DNA from: VAZQ01 sp036406655
GTDB lineage: Bacteria > Pseudomonadota > Alphaproteobacteria > Rhizobiales > Xanthobacteraceae
Assembly: GCA_036406655.1 (NCBI GenBank)
Contig: DASXAP010000124.1
Location: 1 to 24,192, forward strand
Length of the DNA stretch: 24,192 bases
Direction: 5' to 3'
The notes beneath the pieces were generated by a model. It was given only the letters and a program-made list of their open reading frames with translations. It did not search any database and had not been told where the DNA came from. The translations under genes were made by a program, and so were the position numbers. Below, one piece after another: positions 22,000 to 24,192 of this stretch; positions within the stretch are counted from its first letter, which is position 1, and every line of letters starts with the position of its first letter.

Positions 22000-22073
22000 T
22001 CGCCCGGCTCGCATTTTGTGCAGTGCACGCGTACTCTGTGGGGGACCGGAACGACGGCGGCAGGAGACCCACG

Positions 22074-23747
22074 ATGCGGGAGGAGGCTCGGCGCGGCGAC
22101 GCCGGCGCAAGCCTGATCTTCACCGTTGGCGAGGCGCAGCGCGCGGCCGAGCAGCTCCTGGCCGAGGCCACCGCTGCCGTGCGCGGGCGGGTGATGGTCG
22201 AGGGCGAGCCGGTCGAGGCGCTGCTCGACCGCGAGCAGCGCGCCACCCACGGCCTCGCCTGGCTCGCCACCTATGTCGAATCGGTCCGGCAGCTGGCCGC
22301 CTATGCCGAGCGCATGCAGGGCGGCGGCAGGCTCGGCGAGATCGAGGAGCTGCTGGTCCGGATCGGGATCGGCGAGTACCTCGAGCAGATCGCCGGCGGC
22401 ATCCCGATGAGCCAGGGCGAGATCGTCCGTCCCGCGGAGATCGGGCTCGCGCCGGCGGCGGTTGCCGCTCGTCTCGCCGGCCCGCTCGATGCCCTCTCCC
22501 GCGGCGACAGCGTCGGTCGGCGCGCCCGCCTGATCGAGCTGATCCGGGCCGGCCAGGGCGCGACTGCCGGTGATTGCGGGCTCGAGGAGACGCTCACGAC
22601 CATTCGCGAGGAGATGCGCAAGTTCGCCGACAGCGAGGTGATGCCGAAGGCGCAGGAGTGGCACCGGACTAACAGCTACATCCCCCTCGAGGTGATCGCG
22701 CAGATGTCCGGCCTCGGCGTCTTCGGCCTCACGATAGCCGAGGCGGACGGCGGATCGGGGCTGGGCAAGGAATCGATGTGCGTGGTCTCCGAGGAGCTCT
22801 CGCGCGGCTACATCGGGGTCGGCTCGCTCGGCACCCGTTCCGAGATCGCCGCCGAGCTGATCAGCGGCGCCGGCACCGATGCGCAGAAGCGCAAGTGGCT
22901 CCCGCGGATAGCCTCCGGCGAGGTGCTGCCGACGGCGGTGTTCACCGAGCCCAATACCGGCTCCGACCTCGCCTCGCTGAAGACCCGGGCGGTGCGCTCG
23001 GGCGATGTCTACCGCGTCTACGGCAACAAGACCTGGATCACCCATCCGGTGCGCGCCGACTTGATGACCATCCTGGTGCGCACCGACCCGAGCGAGGCAG
23101 GTCACCGCGGCCTCTCCATGCTCCTGGCGGAGAAGCCGCGCGGCACCGACGCCGAGCCGTTCCCCGTCCCCGGCATGTCGGGCAGCGAGATCGAGGTGCT
23201 CGGCTATCGCGGGATGAAGGAGTACGAGCTCGCCTTCGACGGCTTCGAGGTCAAGGCCGAGAACTTGCTCGGCGGCGTCGAGGGGCTGGGCTTCCGCCAG
23301 CTGATGCAGACGTTCGAGTCCGCGCGCATCCAGACCGCCGCGCGCGCGATCGGCGTCGCGCAGGCGGCGATGGAGCAGGCGCTCGCCTACGCGGTCGAGC
23401 GCCGGCAGTTCGGACGACCGATCATCGATTTTCCCCGGGTCGCCGACAAGATCGCAATGATGGCGGTCGAGATCATGATCGCGCGCCAGCTCACCTACTT
23501 CGCGGCACGGCAGAAGGATTCCGGCAAGCGCTGCGATCTCGAGGCGGGCATGGCGAAGCTGCTCGCCGCCCGCGTCGCCTGGGCGAGCGCCGACAATGCC
23601 GTGCAGATCCACGGCGGCAACGGTTTCGCGCTGGAGTTTCCCATCTCGCGCATCCTCTGTGACGCGCGCATCCTGTCGATCTTCGAAGGCGCCGCCGAGA
23701 TACAGGCGCAGGTCATCGCCCGCCGGCTGCTGAGCGCCGCCAATTAG
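22074..23747 (+). CDS. mcd: (2S)-Methylsuccinyl-CoA dehydrogenase
   Basis: 557 residues. Oxidises (2S)-methylsuccinyl-CoA to mesaconyl-CoA with FAD in the ethylmalonyl-CoA pathway. The first ~150 residues are an extra helical domain (FTVGEAQRAAEQLLAEATAA..., HGLAWLATYVESVRQLAAYA), which distinguishes Mcd from ordinary acyl-CoA dehydrogenases of about 380 residues. The dehydrogenase fold follows: LGVFGLTIAEADGGSGLGKE, TAVFTEPNTGSDLASLKT (FAD/substrate loop), KTWITHPVRADL and ERRQFGRPIIDF. The end has the catalytic Glu in SIFEGAAEIQ (Glu538), the medium-chain-type position. The ATG at 22074 has AGGAG eight to nine bases upstream; the in-frame start at 21966 is rejected because the added residues do not fit. 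It lies 1.6 kb from ccr, and the pathway context strongly supports Mcd over other long acyl-CoA dehydrogenases. Confidence 0.93.
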   Translation: MREEARRGDAGASLIFTVGEAQRAAEQLLAEATAAVRGRVMVEGEPVEALLDREQRATHGLAWLATYVESVRQLAAYAERMQGGGRLGEIEELLVRIGIGEYLEQIAGGIPMSQGEIVRPAEIGLAPAAVAARLAGPLDALSRGDSVGRRARLIELIRAGQGATAGDCGLEETLTTIREEMRKFADSEVMPKAQEWHRTNSYIPLEVIAQMSGLGVFGLTIAEADGGSGLGKESMCVVSEELSRGYIGVGSLGTRSEIAAELISGAGTDAQKRKWLPRIASGEVLPTAVFTEPNTGSDLASLKTRAVRSGDVYRVYGNKTWITHPVRADLMTILVRTDPSEAGHRGLSMLLAEKPRGTDAEPFPVPGMSGSEIEVLGYRGMKEYELAFDGFEVKAENLLGGVEGLGFRQLMQTFESARIQTAARAIGVAQAAMEQALAYAVERRQFGRPIIDFPRVADKIAMMAVEIMIARQLTYFAARQKDSGKRCDLEAGMAKLLAARVAWASADNAVQIHGGNGFALEFPISRILCDARILSIFEGAAEIQAQVIARRLLSAAN

Positions 23748-23759
23748 ATGCCCGCCCCA

Positions 23760-23777
23760 CCCCACGCACGTGGGGAT
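23760..23777. repeat. Single CRISPR-repeat-like sequence, type I-E core
   Basis: CCCCACGCACGTGGGGAT at 23760-23777 matches the core of common type I-E CRISPR repeats, as I recall the consensus, followed by CAGCCCG where GAACCG is usual. It forms a seven-base-pair hairpin with a two-base loop, 13 bases after the mcd stop. There is only one copy, no second repeat about 61 bases on, and no cas genes, so it is not a CRISPR array here. It could instead act as a 3'-end hairpin of mcd. Confidence 0.35.
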
Positions 23778-23899
23778 CAGCCCGCTGCAGAGAGAAAGCT
23801 CGGCATCAAGTCAGCGCCTGCATACCGCAAAGCAAGCAGAGGGCGAAAAGAACAAGCAGGACATCGCGGCTCACGTGACCGAGAAGTATCGCCAGATCA

Positions 23900-24192
23900 T
23901 CAGTTACTTCGTCCCACATCGCGCCACCTTCTGGGCCAATGACTGGAGACTGAGGCCTTCGCAGTTGCGCGTTGCCCTCCGATGAGATGGGCGCCCACGG
24001 GGAATCGGCAGAGGGCGGCGGCAAGGCTCCAGCTCAGCAGGAACGTTCCGGAGAATACGATTGCGCCCTTGGCGAGCGCGAATAGCGCCGCACCAAGCAG
24101 CATGTATTGGAGCCACACCACGAACACGTAATGCACCAGATACATGCCATAGGCATTCCGCCCCACCGAATCGAGGAGCGACGGCCATCGGC
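23900..24192 (-). CDS. Membrane acyltransferase, C-terminal part (5' end outside the window)
   Basis: The reading frame is open from the window edge (24192) to a stop at 23900, giving the last ~97 residues of a larger protein. The segment VGRNAYGMYLVHYVFVVWLQ is typical of the end of acyltransferase-3 family membrane proteins, where GRNAYGIYLVHY precedes the last helices. It is followed by ALFALAKGAIVFSGTFLLSW, another membrane helix, and a basic tail (HWPRRWRDVGRSN). Such proteins O-acylate sugars, polysaccharides or lipids, often near the cell surface. Substrate and full length cannot be judged from this fragment. Its last ~85 bases overlap an unsupported + strand reading frame (23770-23985). 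Confidence 0.8.
   Translation of the reverse strand, partial: RWPSLLDSVGRNAYGMYLVHYVFVVWLQYMLLGAALFALAKGAIVFSGTFLLSWSLAAALCRFPVGAHLIGGQRATAKASVSSHWPRRWRDVGRSN

Noticed and set aside
23770..23985. 71-residue + frame (starts GTG)
   Set aside because: No domain seen, non-typical composition, and its end overlaps the acyltransferase; cannot be supported as a gene.

Overview
The window is a contiguous, very GC-rich stretch of what looks like an alphaproteobacterial chromosome. Pointers are the ethylmalonyl-CoA pathway genes (ecm, ccr, mcd), a MutL that carries its own endonuclease motif, the HNH protein type common in Rhizobiales and relatives, a lone Bug/TctC solute receptor, and GluQ. I cannot name a genus. 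Genes are densely packed and no gene-free stretch exceeds about 220 bases. There are no rRNA or tRNA genes, no insertion sequences and no cas genes.

Left part (1-6506, all +): a secreted M16-peptidase homologue without the zinc motif, a short-form glucose-6-phosphate isomerase (pgi), the ribosome-rescue hydrolase arfB, mutL, and a periplasmic Bug/TctC receptor. Next come a PIN-domain toxin-antitoxin pair (6617-7487) with a clean inverted repeat in its promoter region, then a convergent cyanase gene (cynS) that is divergent from an MDR-family oxidoreductase.

Middle part (9122-14639, all -): a DHA2-type drug exporter fused to a C-terminal MarR-like winged helix; an HNH protein followed after one base by an amidohydrolase; and an alkA-like glycosylase overlapping a serine carboxylesterase. 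Divergent from the last pair, on the + strand, are gluQ (glutamyl-Q tRNA(Asp) synthetase, here without the usual zinc cysteines) and, overlapping it by four bases, a soluble hybrid histidine kinase with no sensor domain.

Right part (16948-23747) is the most coherent metabolic block. Ethylmalonyl-CoA mutase (ecm, -) and crotonyl-CoA carboxylase/reductase (ccr, +) are transcribed away from a shared 219-base intergenic region, and methylsuccinyl-CoA dehydrogenase (mcd, +) lies 1.6 kb further on. These three enzymes are signature steps of the ethylmalonyl-CoA pathway, which replaces the glyoxylate shunt during growth on acetate, C1 or related substrates. The ecm-ccr intergenic region holds repeated CGCAA/TTGCG half-sites arranged as inverted repeats, a strong candidate for a shared operator. 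Between ccr and mcd are a conserved 137-residue protein of unknown function, with a possible sigma-54 promoter, and a YihY/BrkB membrane protein. The window ends in an A-rich gap with a single CRISPR-repeat-like sequence and the 3' part of a membrane acyltransferase gene.

All functional calls come from reading motifs by eye; no database search was run. Regulatory sites are pattern-based proposals.
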